DNA of 64,000 nucleotides from Svornostia abyssi (GCA_024666565.1 CP088295.1:1984001-2048000); one strand, 5' to 3'; shown: positions 1 to 9,253, counted from the first letter of the stretch. The notes: a model not told the origin generated them from the letters alone. Numbers and translations: made by a program.

Positions 1-21
1 GCCCATGCCTACGGTGGCGCC

Positions 22-396
22 ATGACTGCACTGACCCGCCGCCGGACCGCCGCCGCGATGGCCGCGCTGACCGGCCTCATCCACCTCATCCTCGTACCGG
101 AGTACCTCGAGGAGAAGACGTACATCGGCCTGTTGTTCCTCGGCGCGGCCGTCGTGTGCGGCGCCGTCGCCGCGACCCTGTGGCGCCGCGACGAGCCGCT
201 CGCCTGGGGCGTCGGCGCCCTGACCTGCGCCGGCATGTTCGTCGGCTTCGTCCTCTCCCGGACCGTGGGCCTGCCCGGCTTCCATGAGGCCGAGTGGGAG
301 CTCTCCGGCGTCATCACGCTCGTCGCTGACGCGGCCTTCATCGGCCTGGCTGCGACGGGCCTGCGCGGGAGCCTGCCGGCGGCCGCGGCGTCCTGA
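22..396 (+). CDS. small four-pass membrane protein, unknown function
   Basis: Encodes 124 residues that are mostly hydrophobic: four membrane segments at about residues 9-26, 33-53, 59-79 and 95-114, with short charged loops. The first helix ends in LVPEYLEE, which looks like a conserved loop, but I do not recognise the family. It has an ATG start with no clear Shine-Dalgarno. The next gene begins 18 bases after the stop and has its own -10-like box, so the two need not be co-transcribed. That it is a real membrane protein is likely; its role is unknown. Confidence 0.7.
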   Translation: MTALTRRRTAAAMAALTGLIHLILVPEYLEEKTYIGLLFLGAAVVCGAVAATLWRRDEPLAWGVGALTCAGMFVGFVLSRTVGLPGFHEAEWELSGVITLVADAAFIGLAATGLRGSLPAAAAS

Positions 397-402
397 TCGG
401 AC

Positions 403-408
403 TACGCT
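403..408 (+). promoter_or_regulatory. -10 box (TACGCT), leaderless-type
   Basis: TACGCT fits TANNNT and ends six bases before the ATG at 415; no Shine-Dalgarno lies between. This spacing would put the transcription start on or next to the start codon. Inferred from position only. Confidence 0.4.
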
Positions 409-414
409 CGGCTC

Positions 415-828
415 ATGCGCGCACGCCTGCTCATCGGCTGGGTCCTGCTCGGTCTGGCGGGCGTCGCGCTGGCCGTCGGCATCACGATGGCCGCCACGAG
501 CGTCACGTCGCAGCGGATCGGGCTGGACTCCGAGCCACTGAGCGCCGGCAGCGAGCTCGTGCCGACGACCGCGCGGAGGACCACGACGACCACGACGACG
601 GCGACGCGGCCGCGCACGACCACCACGAAGACGGCGCCGCCGCGCACGACAACCTCCACCGTGGCGCCGCCCGCGGCAACGCCGCCCGTTGTATCGCCGC
701 CCGCGGCAACGCCGCCCGCCGTGACGCCGCCCGCGTCGTCCGACAGCGACAACGAGGACAGCGGCCGGGGCCGCGGGCGAGGTGGGGACGACGGCGAGTC
801 GGAGTCCGAGGACGAGGACGACGACTAG
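415..828 (+). CDS. single-pass membrane protein with Thr/Pro-rich stalk and acidic tail
   Basis: 137 residues. Residues 5-28 form one membrane anchor or uncleaved signal. Residues 50-110 are almost only Thr, Pro, Arg and Ala, with an imperfect ten-residue repeat of the PPAATPPVVS type. The last 30 residues are Gly/Arg followed by a run of Asp and Glu. The composition suggests an extended extracytoplasmic stalk; no enzymatic domain is visible. The start is the ATG six bases after a TANNNT box. Low-complexity composition makes homology calls unreliable, so no function is assigned. Confidence 0.6.
   Translation: MRARLLIGWVLLGLAGVALAVGITMAATSVTSQRIGLDSEPLSAGSELVPTTARRTTTTTTTATRPRTTTTKTAPPRTTTSTVAPPAATPPVVSPPAATPPAVTPPASSDSDNEDSGRGRGRGGDDGESESEDEDDD
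667..736 (+). repeat. 30-bp tandem repeat, 2.3 copies, inside a CDS
   Basis: Two 30-base units (667-696, 697-726) and a 10-base partial copy encode the Pro/Ala/Thr repeat of the stalk protein. The copies share their first 22 bases and diverge in the last eight. Confidence 0.75.
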
Positions 829-939
829 TCCCGTCGCGGTCTTCTACGGCTGCGCAATGCACGGGTCTCCTCGGATGACACCGAGCGCGCAGCCTGATCG
901 GATCAAGGCTCCGCCAGTCCACCCGCCGGAGGAGCCGTC

Positions 940-1695
940 ATGGGAGAGTTTGTTGGGAAGGTCGCGATCGTCACGGGCGCGAGCTCGGGAATCGGTCGCG
1001 CGTCCGCGCTGGCGTTCGCCGCGGCCGGTGCGAACGTGGTCGCCGCCGACGTGGATGTCGCCGGTGGTGAGGAGACGGTCCGGCTGATCGACGCGGCCGG
1101 CGGGACGGCGGTCTTCCAGGGCGCCGACGTGTCGCGCGTCGAGGAGGTCGATGCGCTCGTGCAGCGCGCCGTCAGCGAGTACGGCGGCCTCGATGTCGCG
1201 TTCAACAACGCGGGCATCGAGGGAACCATGGCCCCGGTCACCGAGTGCACGCTTGAGACGTGGGACCGCACGATCGCCGTGAACCTCTCCGGGGTCTTCT
1301 ACGCCATGCGCGCGGAGATCCCGGCGATGCTGGACCGTGGCGCGGGTGCGATCGTCAACTGCGCGTCGATCGCGGGGCTCGTCGGCTTCCCGGCCCTGCC
1401 GGCGTACGTGGCGAGCAAGCACGGCGTCGTCGGGATGACGAAGTCCGCGGCGCTGGAGTGCGCGACGCAGGGCATCCGGATCAACGCGCTGTGCCCCGGA
1501 GTGATCGACACGCCGATGGTCCAGCGGGTCACGACCGACGAGGAGGTCAAGCACGCGTTCGAGCAGGCCGAGCCGGTGCACCGCTTCGGGAGGCCGGAGG
1601 AGATGGCGGACGTCACGCTGTGGCTGTGCTCGGAGCGGGCGTCGTTCGTGACGGGCCAGGCGATCGCCGCGGATGGAGGGTGGACGGCGCAGTAG
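940..1695 (+). CDS. SDR family NAD-dependent oxidoreductase
   Basis: 251 residues, the usual length of a classical short-chain dehydrogenase. The Rossmann motif TGASSGIG is at 12-19, NNAG at 89-92, and the catalytic Ser143, Tyr156 and Lys160 are in place. Asp37 at the end of beta-strand 2 favours NAD over NADP (family rule). PGVIDTPM at 186-193 follows the catalytic block as in glucose-1-dehydrogenase and 3-oxoacyl reductase relatives, so the substrate is probably an alcohol or ketone but cannot be named. A good Shine-Dalgarno (GGAGGAG) lies about 5 bases before the ATG. It stands alone, ending at a shared convergent terminator. Confidence 0.93.
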   Translation: MGEFVGKVAIVTGASSGIGRASALAFAAAGANVVAADVDVAGGEETVRLIDAAGGTAVFQGADVSRVEEVDALVQRAVSEYGGLDVAFNNAGIEGTMAPVTECTLETWDRTIAVNLSGVFYAMRAEIPAMLDRGAGAIVNCASIAGLVGFPALPAYVASKHGVVGMTKSAALECATQGIRINALCPGVIDTPMVQRVTTDEEVKHAFEQAEPVHRFGRPEEMADVTLWLCSERASFVTGQAIAADGGWTAQ

Positions 1696-1710
1696 CGGGC
1701 CCTTCCGCGG

Positions 1711-1755
1711 ATCGGGTCGACTTTGGGTCGCCTACCGACCCAAACTCGACCCGAT
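1711..1755. terminator. bidirectional terminator hairpin
   Basis: Twenty-base arms (1711-1730 and 1736-1755) pair with one mismatch around the five-base loop CCTAC. It sits between the convergent SDR and membrane-glycosyltransferase genes, and its position suits both strands. Confidence 0.85.
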
Positions 1756-1760
1756 GCAGG

Positions 1761-3246
1761 TCACGAGCCGCGGCAGGCGAACGATGTGGCCGTCCAGAAC
1801 GCGGTGGTGGTCGTCCGTCCGCCGGGCGGCGCGGTGGGGAGCGCTCGGTCTCGGTCGCGCGCGTCGAGGATGAAGTCGTCGGCGATCGCGCGGGTGCGGG
1901 GGAGGAAGACGGTCTCCTGGGTCGCCGCGACAACGGCCGTGGCCGGGTCCGTGCTCTCGGGCGGCGGCGGCCGCTCGTCCGCGAGCGCCGTATCCCCCGG
2001 CTGCCCACCCGTCCACAACGCCACATACGGCACCGGGCGCCGGTTCGGCACCACGTACACGGGACACACCTCACCCGGCGGATCCTCGGAGAAGAACGTC
2101 TCCAGATCCCCCACGATCGCCTCCTGCGTCGAGAGGGCCCGCTGCAGCGAGTCCAGGCGATCAAACTGCTTCGGGGTGAACGCGACGAGCGCGAGCACCA
2201 CCACCGCCGCGAAGCCGATCCACCATCGCCGCGCCCGGTCGTCGCGGTCCAGCAGCATCCACCCGAACACGCCCGCGCCGGCGAAGATCGCCCCGATCGT
2301 GGCCACCGGCAGCAGGTAGCGCACGAGGATCGAGAGGCCCGCCGTCGCCAGGACCGTGAACGCGGCCAGGCCGAGCAGGCCCGCGATCACGCCCAGCCGC
2401 GCCTGGTCGCGCAGCTTCCAGATCCCGAAGCCCAGCCCGCCGGCGGCGGCGAGCAGCACGGGCTCGCGCAGGATCTCCCCGAGGCGCCGTGGCAGGGTTG
2501 TCGGCACGTTCAGCAGGCCGGTCTTCCGGCCCAGTTCCGCCGCGTTGTCGCGCGTGCCCGTGAGCGACCACAACGGGTTGCCGGTGAGCAGGAGGTCGTG
2601 CAGCGCCCAGAGCAGCGGCGCGCTCGCGGCGATCGCGCAGAGCTGGACGAGCGCACGGCCCCGGAGCCCGTCCGGGCCCCACGCGAGCCAGAGCACGTAC
2701 GCGCCGCTGAACAGCCACGCCTCCGGGCGCAGCAGCCCGGCGAGCGCCAGCAGCGCGAGGACCGGCCAGCCCGCGCGCGGGCGCTTCGTCTCCACCAGCA
2801 GCGCGCCGAGGAGCAGGCAGAGATAGGGGAGGTCGACGTAGGCCCGGAGCCCGTAGGACAGCACCGGTTCGCGGGTCAGGATGATGAGCGCGGCGAGCGC
2901 ACCCGCGGCCCAGCCGAACCAGGCGCGGCCGAGGGCGAAGACGAGCACGCCGAGGACGCCGAGCAGCAGGTACGCGCCGCCGGAGACGACCCAGGCCGCC
3001 GCGCTCCCGAACTCGGGCGCGTCTCCGAAGAGCAGCACGAGCGGCATCGAGGCCAGTTCCTGCAGCGGATGGGGGGTGGGGGGCGAGCGCGACCTCCAGG
3101 TCCGGCAGGTCGCCGCGCGCCAGGTCCCGGCCCCAGATGACCGTATACAGCGTGTCGTAGTTGATGAGCTGCACCGCGTCGAAGACGGCGAGCAGCAGGA
3201 CGGCCAACACCGCGGAGGCGCCGGCACCGAGGAGAAACCGGCGCAT
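1761..3246 (-). CDS. GT-C-like polytopic membrane glycosyltransferase (one frameshift)
   Basis: After repair it encodes about 494 residues: an N-terminal helix, a first periplasmic loop with the acidic sequence INYDTLYTVIWGRDLA, and roughly ten membrane helices, then a soluble C-terminal part of about 130 residues. The helix-loop layout, the Asp-rich first loop and LLRPEAW in a later loop recall ArnT/PMT-like GT-C transferases, which move sugars from polyprenyl-phosphate donors outside the membrane; donor and acceptor are unknown. The frame breaks in the double run of six G at 3071-3083; removing one base joins the two parts. The start is the ATG at 3246, ten bases from a TACCGT box on the minus strand. 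It is divergent from dnaX. Confidence 0.75.
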
Positions 3247-3301
3247 GGGGCTGCTGACGGTAACGCCCGTGTCGGGCTGCTGTCTTAGACTCGGTCGTCC
3301 C
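3247..3301. promoter_or_regulatory. divergent promoter region, membrane protein / dnaX
   Basis: The 55 bases between two divergent starts hold a minus-strand TACCGT (complement of 3257-3262, ten bases from the ATG at 3246) and a plus-strand TAGACT (3286-3291, ten bases from the GTG at 3302). Neither gene shows a Shine-Dalgarno. Both could be transcribed leaderless or nearly so. Confidence 0.45.
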
Positions 3302-5077
3302 GTGCCCGAGGCCCCTTCGCTCTACCGCCGCCACCGCCCGCGGACCTTCTCGCAGGTGGTCGGCCAGGAGCACGTCGTGCGCACGCTGCGCAACGCCGTG
3401 CAGCAGAACAAGGTCCATCACGCGTACCTGTTCGTCGGCTCGCGCGGGACTGGCAAGACGTCGATGGCGAAGATTCTCGCGGCCTGCCTGAACTGCGAGA
3501 ACGGCCCGACGGTCGACCCGTGCGGCGTCTGCCAGAGCTGCATCGCGATCCAGAACGCGACGTCGATGGACGTCATCGAGATGGACGCGGCCTCGAACAA
3601 CTCGGTCGACGACATCCGCGATCTGCGCGACCGGGTCTCCCTCGCGCCAGTGTCGGGCAAGAGCAAGGTCTACATTCTCGACGAGGCGCACATGCTCTCG
3701 TCCCAGGCGTGGAACGCGTTCCTCAAGACGCTCGAGGAGCCGCCGCCGAACACGATTTTCGTGCTCGCCACCACCGAGGCGAGCAAGGTGCTGCCCACGG
3801 TCGTCGACCGCTGCCATCGCTTCGACTTCACCCGCCCCACGGTGGGCCAGTTGGCGCAGGTCGTCGGCCGGGTCGCGCAGGAGGAGCACATCACGATCGG
3901 CGACGACGCCGTCGCGCTGCTCGCCCGCCACGCCACCGGGTCGTTCCGCGACGCGCTCGGCACGCTCGAGCAGATGGTCACCTACTCGGGGACCACGATC
4001 ACCACGGAGGACGTCCTCGCGGTGCTCGGCATCGCCGACGCGGACCTGCTGTTCGGGATGATGGACGCCGTCGCGTCCGGCGACGCCGCAAAGACGCTGC
4101 GCGGGTGCGCGCGCCTGGTGAACACCGGCCGCGACCCGATGTCGTTCATCCGCGACCTCGAGGCCCACGCGCGGGATCTCCTGGTCATCCAGACGCTCGG
4201 CGAGGTCCCGGCCGAGATGCGGATCACGACCGACCGCGACCAGCGGATCGCCGCGCAGGCCGGCCGAATCGGTCGCGCCCAGGTGATTCGCCTGCTCGAC
4301 CTCCTCGCCGAGGCGATGCGCGCCGTGCGCGACGGCGCCGACGCGCGGACGTTCCTCGAGCTGGCGCTCGTGAAGGCCGCGGCGCCTGAGGTCGACCCGT
4401 CGACGAAGGCGATCGCCGCCCGGCTCGAGCGCCTGGAGCGAGCGGTGAACGCGGGGGCCGGGGTGTCGGTCGCGCCGCCACCGATCACCACGCCCGAGCC
4501 CGCACCGGCCGCCCCCGAAGAGCCTGCGGGCCGCTTCCAGCGCGATCCGGAGCCCGCGCCGCAGCCCACAGCGGCCGCGACGGGCGCAGCGGCGGCGGTC
4601 GCCGCCATCCCTCACCCTCAAGTCGAGGTTGAGCCTGAGCCCCAGGAGCCCGTCCCCGCGCCCCCTCCACCGGTGCCGTCGGTCGGCATGACCCTGCACG
4701 ACCTCCTCGAGGTCTGGCCCGCCGTCCTCGACGGCGTCCGCGAACGCCACGCGCTCTGCGCGGGCCTGCTCTCCACCGCCCAGCCGGTCGCGCTGGACGC
4801 TGAGATGCTCACGATCGCGTTCCCCGAGGACCAGGAGTTCCTGCGGCGCAAGGCCGAGAACCCGGACATGCGCGTTTGTCTCAGCGAGGCGATGCGCGCC
4901 GTCACGGGCGCCTCCCCGCAGATCACGTACGAGCTGCGCGACTTCGCGGCGGCGGCTGAGGCTGCCGGTACACCCCCGCCCGTGCCCGAGACGGGCCCCG
5001 AGTTCATCGAGAAGCTGATGGCGGCGTTCGACGCCGAGGAGATCCGCCCCGAAGACGACGCCCCCAAGGAGACCTGA
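3302..5077 (+). CDS. dnaX: DNA polymerase III subunit gamma/tau
   Basis: 591 residues from a GTG start. The AAA+ clamp-loader core is complete: Walker A GSRGTGKTS at 46-54, the zinc-binding cysteines 65, 74, 77 and 80, DEAH at 127-130, sensor-1 region LATTEAS at 155-161, then domain III to about 370. A Pro/Ala/Glu linker (about 385-460) leads to a tau-like C-terminal domain. It loads the beta clamp at the replication fork. The frame could be opened further upstream, but the N terminus PSLYRRHRPRTFSQVVGQ is the family's normal beginning. The stop is directly followed by the ybaB ATG. No A-rich slippery site is visible, so only the long form is expected. Confidence 0.97.
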   Translation: MPEAPSLYRRHRPRTFSQVVGQEHVVRTLRNAVQQNKVHHAYLFVGSRGTGKTSMAKILAACLNCENGPTVDPCGVCQSCIAIQNATSMDVIEMDAASNNSVDDIRDLRDRVSLAPVSGKSKVYILDEAHMLSSQAWNAFLKTLEEPPPNTIFVLATTEASKVLPTVVDRCHRFDFTRPTVGQLAQVVGRVAQEEHITIGDDAVALLARHATGSFRDALGTLEQMVTYSGTTITTEDVLAVLGIADADLLFGMMDAVASGDAAKTLRGCARLVNTGRDPMSFIRDLEAHARDLLVIQTLGEVPAEMRITTDRDQRIAAQAGRIGRAQVIRLLDLLAEAMRAVRDGADARTFLELALVKAAAPEVDPSTKAIAARLERLERAVNAGAGVSVAPPPITTPEPAPAAPEEPAGRFQRDPEPAPQPTAAATGAAAAVAAIPHPQVEVEPEPQEPVPAPPPPVPSVGMTLHDLLEVWPAVLDGVRERHALCAGLLSTAQPVALDAEMLTIAFPEDQEFLRRKAENPDMRVCLSEAMRAVTGASPQITYELRDFAAAAEAAGTPPPVPETGPEFIEKLMAAFDAEEIRPEDDAPKET

Positions 5078-5422
5078 ATGCCCCAGCCGAACCTCAACCA
5101 GCTCGCCAAGATGGCGCAGAAGATGCAGGCCGACATGGCGGCCGCCCAGGAGGCGCTGGCCAGCGAGGAGGTCGAGGCCTCCGCCGGCGGCGGCATGGTC
5201 ACGGTGAAGATCACCGGGGACCTGCAGATCAAGGCGATCACGATCGACCCCGACGCCGTCGATCCCGAAGACGTCGAGATGCTTCAGGACATGATCCTCG
5301 CCGCGGTCAACCAGGCCGTGAACCAGGCCCAGGAACTGGCGGCGACCCGCATGGGCGCGGTGACCGGCGGGCTCGGCGGCCCGGGCGGCGCCGGCGGGCT
5401 CGGCGGGCTGCTCGGGATGTAG
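5078..5422 (+). CDS. ybaB: nucleoid-associated protein YbaB/EbfC
   Basis: 114 residues. The N-terminal helix (residues 5-35, many Met, Gln and Ala), the GGGMVTVKITGDLQIKAI sheet and a second long helix (65-95) are the YbaB fold, which dimerises and binds DNA. The tail is Gly-rich. The ATG begins on the base after the dnaX stop, so translation is coupled. The dnaX-ybaB-recR order is conserved in bacteria; here recR follows about 1 kb later. Confidence 0.95.
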   Translation: MPQPNLNQLAKMAQKMQADMAAAQEALASEEVEASAGGGMVTVKITGDLQIKAITIDPDAVDPEDVEMLQDMILAAVNQAVNQAQELAATRMGAVTGGLGGPGGAGGLGGLLGM

Positions 5423-6353
5423 TCACCGGCCGACGCGGTTTCCCCCGACGTTGGTGTCGTTCACCGCACGTTTCGCCGGGCGGGAGGGCGACGTCCCCGC
5501 CCACATGCCGCCGCAGGAACGCGAGCTGGTCGGCCACGACGGCGTCGTGGACCGGCCCGGCGTAGATGTCGAAGTGATCGACGTCCGGGTAGGTCCGCAG
5601 TTCGCCGTGCGGCGCGCGCCGGGCCGCGGCGATCGCGGGCCCCGGTCGCGCGACCCGGTCGGCCTCGCCCACGCACACGAGCCACGGGCAGTGCAGGCGC
5701 GCCGCATGCCGGATCGGGCGATACGGCCGCCCGAGGAGCCACCGCGCGGACACCCGGTTGCGCCACCGCGAGTCCTCACCGGTGGCGACCACGCGCCGCC
5801 ACCCGTCCTCCGCGCCGGGCGCGTTGATGAACGCAGCCTCGTCCGGACCGCCGACCGCGGGGAGGTGCTCCCCGCGCACCGCAGCGGCCAGCATCCGCAG
5901 CGCGACCCGCGGGCCGGAGCGGTGGGCCTGCGTCCAGAGGTCCAGGAACGGCACCTGGCTGATCGCGGCGGCGACCCGCGGGTCAGCGGCGGCCGCGGCG
6001 AGCGCGTTGCCGCCGCCCATCGACGATCCGAACGTGACCACGCGGTCGGCGTCCACCCCCGGCAGCAGCCGCGCGTAGGCGATCGCCGCGCGCCAGTCCG
6101 CGAGCTGGCGGCGCGGGTCGAAGCGATCCGGCTCGCCGCCGCTGTCGCCGAAGCCGCGATGGTCGAACACCAGCGCGGCGAAGCCCGCGCCCGCGAAGCG
6201 TTCGGCGAACGGGCCGAGCCGGTCACGGCGGGTGCCGGACAGGCCGTGGGCCATGACGACGACGGGGGCGCGGCGTGGTGATCCGGCGGGTGCGTACCAC
6301 CACGCGGCGCAGTGGTCGTCGCCGGCAGGGATGCGGAGCTCTCGGCGTTCCAT
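5423..6353 (-). CDS. alpha/beta hydrolase (one probable frameshift near its end)
   Basis: About 309 residues after repair. The fold markers are clear: HGLSGTRRDR at 36-45, VFDHRGFGDS at 62-71, nucleophile elbow GSSMGG with Ser111, acid Asp232 in VGEADR, and His260 in DVDHFD. It resembles dienelactone-hydrolase-like esterases of unknown substrate. Read as given, the C terminus becomes Arg/Pro-rich and runs 116 bases antisense into ybaB. Removing one G at 5478-5480 ends the gene at 5423, exactly beside the ybaB stop, with a normal tail (AKRAVNDTNVGGNRVGR), so I take that as the true end. It lies opposite to, and between, ybaB and recR. Confidence 0.82.
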
Positions 6354-6402
6354 GCCCCACCAACGCGGCGCGGGGCCCCTGCGTGAGGCCCGGTCCGATC
6401 AC

Positions 6403-6408
6403 TACCGT
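6403..6408 (+). promoter_or_regulatory. -10 box (TACCGT) of recR, leaderless-type
   Basis: TACCGT ends eight bases before the recR GTG, with no Shine-Dalgarno between. It gives recR its own promoter, as expected because the hydrolase separates it from dnaX-ybaB. Confidence 0.45.
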
Positions 6409-6416
6409 TCCCTCGC

Positions 6417-7016
6417 GTGTACGCCCCGCCGATCCAGCGCCTGATCGCCGAGCTCTCCAGGCTCCCCGGCATCGGCCAGCGCACCGCCCAGCGCCTGGCG
6501 TTCCACATCCTGCGCGAGTCCGACGAGGACGCCACCGCGCTCGCCGCGGCCATCCGGGAGGTCAAGGAGAAGATCGGGACGTGCGAGATCTGCTTCAACC
6601 TCGCCGAAGGCCCGCGCTGCCGGATCTGCCTCGATGACCGGCGCGATCCGAAGGTCATCTGCGTCGTCGAGGAGTTCGGCGACATCATCCCGATGGAGCG
6701 CACCCACGAGTTCCACGGCCGCTACCACGTGCTCGGCGGCGCGCTGAGCCCGATCGACGGCGTCGACCCGGAGGACATCCGGCTCGCCGAGCTCTACCGG
6801 CGGGTGACCGGCGACGAGGTGACGGAGGTCGTCATCGCCACCAACCCGACGACGACCGGCGAGGCGACGGCGCTGCACATCGCCGACGAGCTGCACCATG
6901 TCGCTCCGGACGTGACGGTGACGCGCCTGGCGTCCGGGCTGCCGGTCGGCGGCGACCTGGAGTACGCCGACGAGGTCACGCTCGGCCGGGCGTTCGCGGG
7001 GCGGCGCCGGCTGTAG
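6417..7016 (+). CDS. recR: recombination mediator RecR
   Basis: 199 residues, standard length. A helix-hairpin-helix with RLPGIGQRTAQRLAFH is at 15-30, a C4 zinc finger uses Cys56, 59, 68 and 71, and a Toprim domain follows (ICVVEEFGDIIPME, then the GGALSPIDG loop and ATNPTTTGEATA). RecR works with RecO, and with RecF at gaps, to load RecA onto SSB-coated single strands. The start is GTG; upstream codons do not fit the family. Confidence 0.97.
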   Translation: MYAPPIQRLIAELSRLPGIGQRTAQRLAFHILRESDEDATALAAAIREVKEKIGTCEICFNLAEGPRCRICLDDRRDPKVICVVEEFGDIIPMERTHEFHGRYHVLGGALSPIDGVDPEDIRLAELYRRVTGDEVTEVVIATNPTTTGEATALHIADELHHVAPDVTVTRLASGLPVGGDLEYADEVTLGRAFAGRRRL

Positions 7017-7021
7017 GCCGG

Positions 7022-8086
7022 CTACGCGGGCTGCGGCACGTTCTCGCCATCGGCGGCGAGCTCGCCACCGGACGTGCGCACCGTGTCGCCGCCGGCCGCC
7101 TTCGCGGCGTAGAGCGCGACGTCGGCCTCGGCGAGCAGCGCCCCGAACTGCAGGCCGCGGCCCGAGCCGCCGGCCACGCCGAACGACGCGGTGACCTCAT
7201 GGCCCTCCGGCATCGCCGTCGCGACGGCGTCGCGCAGCCGCTCGGCCAGGTGTGTGGCCTCACGTGGGGACGCGCCCGGGAGGATGAGGAGGAACTCGTC
7301 GCCGCCCAGGCGGTAGAGCAGCTCGAAGGTGCGCAGCGATCTGCGCATCGCCTCGGCGGCACCCGCCAGGACGGCGTCGCCGGTGTCGGCGCCGTGCACG
7401 GCGTTGATCTGGGCCAGCGCGTCGAGGTCGGACAGGACGATGCTCAGCGGCAGGTCGTCGAGGACCGCCTGGCCGCGCAGTTCGATCATCCGCGCGTCGA
7501 GCGCGCCGCGGTTCAGGAGCCCGGTGAGCGGGTCGAGGATCGCATCGGCGCGGACCCCGCGGTCGGCGTGGGCGAGGTGTGAGGTGACGAGCGCCACCGC
7601 GAGGATCGCGGCTGCGGCTGCGACCGCGGTGCCCGCGGCATCTCCCAACGACGGCCCGTCTGCGAGCAGGCAGGCGCCCGCGAGACCGGCCAGGGCAACG
7701 AGCAGCGACACGGCGAGCGGGCCGCCCTGCCGGCGGGCGCCGGCGAGCGCAGCGGCGGGAGCGAGCAGCACGAGGGCCGGGCTGGCGAGCCCGCCGGTCG
7801 CGCCGATGACGAGGCAGATCGCGGTGAGGCCGAACAGCTCCTGGATGGCGAGCCAACCGCCCGGGGCGCGTGTGCGCTGCGCCTGGCCCTCGAACGCGCT
7901 GGCGAGCAGGATGAGGACCAGCGCCGCGACGGCGGCGTTGACCGCGTCGTCGGCGAGGCCGATGGCGACCACCCCCGCCCCCACGAGCAGCTCGCCCATC
8001 CTCCGGACACCGCGCAGCCGCGCCTCCTGCTCGAGGAGGCGCAGGCGGTCCAGTTCCGGGGCATGCGGGGCCGATGCGTGTCGCAC
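7022..8086 (-). CDS. membrane diguanylate cyclase (GGDEF)
   Basis: 354 residues. The first 175 hold about six membrane helices with short loops, a possible membrane sensor but not one I can name. The GGDEF domain covers about 180-335, begins DPLTGLLNRGALD, and has an intact LGGDEFLLILPG signature, so it should make c-di-GMP from two GTP. No RxxD inhibitory site is seen just before GGDEF. GTG start. It lies directly downstream of a sister gene of almost identical length and layout (8126-9189); only 39 bases separate them, so they probably form an operon from a tandem duplication. Confidence 0.9.
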   Translation of the reverse strand: MRHASAPHAPELDRLRLLEQEARLRGVRRMGELLVGAGVVAIGLADDAVNAAVAALVLILLASAFEGQAQRTRAPGGWLAIQELFGLTAICLVIGATGGLASPALVLLAPAAALAGARRQGGPLAVSLLVALAGLAGACLLADGPSLGDAAGTAVAAAAAILAVALVTSHLAHADRGVRADAILDPLTGLLNRGALDARMIELRGQAVLDDLPLSIVLSDLDALAQINAVHGADTGDAVLAGAAEAMRRSLRTFELLYRLGGDEFLLILPGASPREATHLAERLRDAVATAMPEGHEVTASFGVAGGSGRGLQFGALLAEADVALYAAKAAGGDTVRTSGGELAADGENVPQPA

Positions 8087-8125
8087 GCCCCGGGTGATCG
8101 GCAGGTCGGGGCGGAGGGTGAGCGG

Positions 8126-9189
8126 TCAGCTCGCGGTGGGGGGCGGGCGCCCCGTCGGGCTCGGCGAGCTGCACCTGGTCGCGCCCGTCCTGCTTCGCCG
8201 CGTACAGCGCCCGGTCGGCGCGGCTGATGAGGTGCTCGAGATCGACGTGCTGATGGAAGACCCCGGCCACGCCGGCAGACAGCGTCACGTCGTGGCCGGC
8301 GGGGCGCCGGGCCGCGACCGTCGCGCGCAGGCGCTCGGCCAGGTCAGCGGCCTCGCTCGTCGGGGTCGCGGGCAGGAGCACGAGGAACTCGTCGCCGCCG
8401 AGGCGGTAGAGCAGGTCTCCCTCGCGGATGCTGGACGCGAGGGCCGACGCGACGTCGCGCAGCACCTCGTCTCCGGCCTCGTGGCCGGAGCTGTCGTTGA
8501 CGGCCTTCAGCCCGTCGAGGTCCGCGGCGATCACGCTGAGCGTCTCGGCGCGCCGGTTCGGGTGGGGGGTGTGCCTGCTCCAGGCGCTCGGTCAGCGCCT
8601 GGCGGTTGAGCAACCCGGTGAGCGCGTCGTGCACCGCATCGCGCCGGGCGTTGCGCTCGGCGTGCGCGAGCATGTTCGTCACGATGGCGGCCATCACGAA
8701 GGCGCTGAGCCAGGCGAGCCCCTCGACGGGCCCCGCGGTCAGCTCGTCCGCGTCACCGACCCAGATGCAGGCGAGGATCAGGATGGCGTAGACGGGGATC
8801 TGCGCGATCACCCAGCGCGTCGGGAAGCGGACACCGATGATCAGCGCGACGATGACCGTGATCGGCAGCGCGGCGCTGTGCACGCCGCCCGACCACGTGA
8901 TCGCGGAGCCGAGCAGCAGGATGACGCCGAGTTCCTGCAGGGCGAGCCACACCAATGGGCTGGTGGAGCGCACCGCCCGGCGCTGGCTGTAGAACAGGAA
9001 GCCGAAGTACACCGTGCCCACGGCCGCGGTGATCAGCACGTCGTCCAGCGGGTGGCTCAGCGCGAGCAGCCCGAGGCCGGCCCACATCACGCCCGCGACC
9101 ACGAGCAGGATGGGGAAGATGCGACGTTCGAACTCGACCTGTCGCAGGCGCTGCGCCTCGGTCGACTGCAGCGCGGCAGACACGTGCAC
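8126..9189 (-). CDS. membrane diguanylate cyclase (GGDEF), two frameshifts
   Basis: As written the frame breaks twice, in runs of six G at 8564-8569 and 8138-8143. Removing one base from each gives a single 353-residue protein, against 354 for its downstream sister, with the same plan: a short cytoplasmic start, about six membrane helices to residue 180, then DALTGLLNRQALTE and an intact LGGDEFLVLLP signature. The repaired frame ends APAPTAS at 8126. Matching length, fold and position argue that this is an intact gene with sequence errors. GTG start at 9189, divergent from lysC. Confidence 0.85.
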
Positions 9190-9247
9190 GACCTGTGTAT
9201 CGGCACGAGCGTCGCGAGCCTCAAGATTCCTGACCGTGCGCGGTCGC

Positions 9248-9253
9248 TAGATT
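9248..9253 (+). promoter_or_regulatory. -10 box (TAGATT) of lysC
   Basis: TAGATT ends nine bases before the lysC ATG. No Shine-Dalgarno is seen, and no lysine riboswitch fits in the 73-base gap to the divergent gene. Confidence 0.45.

Noticed and set aside
1260-3140. long plus-strand frame of 626 codons
   Set aside because: Overlaps the SDR and membrane-transferase genes on other frames; Arg/Gly-rich without motifs; an artefact of high G+C.
3161-3301. dnaX start upstream of 3302
   Set aside because: Extra residues are unlike the family, overlap the divergent gene and have no ribosome-binding site.
3302-5077. programmed frameshift in dnaX giving a short gamma form
   Set aside because: No A-rich slippery sequence or stem follows the AAA+ domain; the frame is uninterrupted.
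8126-9189. pseudogene (as the raw sequence would imply)
   Set aside because: Two one-base repairs give a protein of the same length and layout as its sister, with intact GGDEF.
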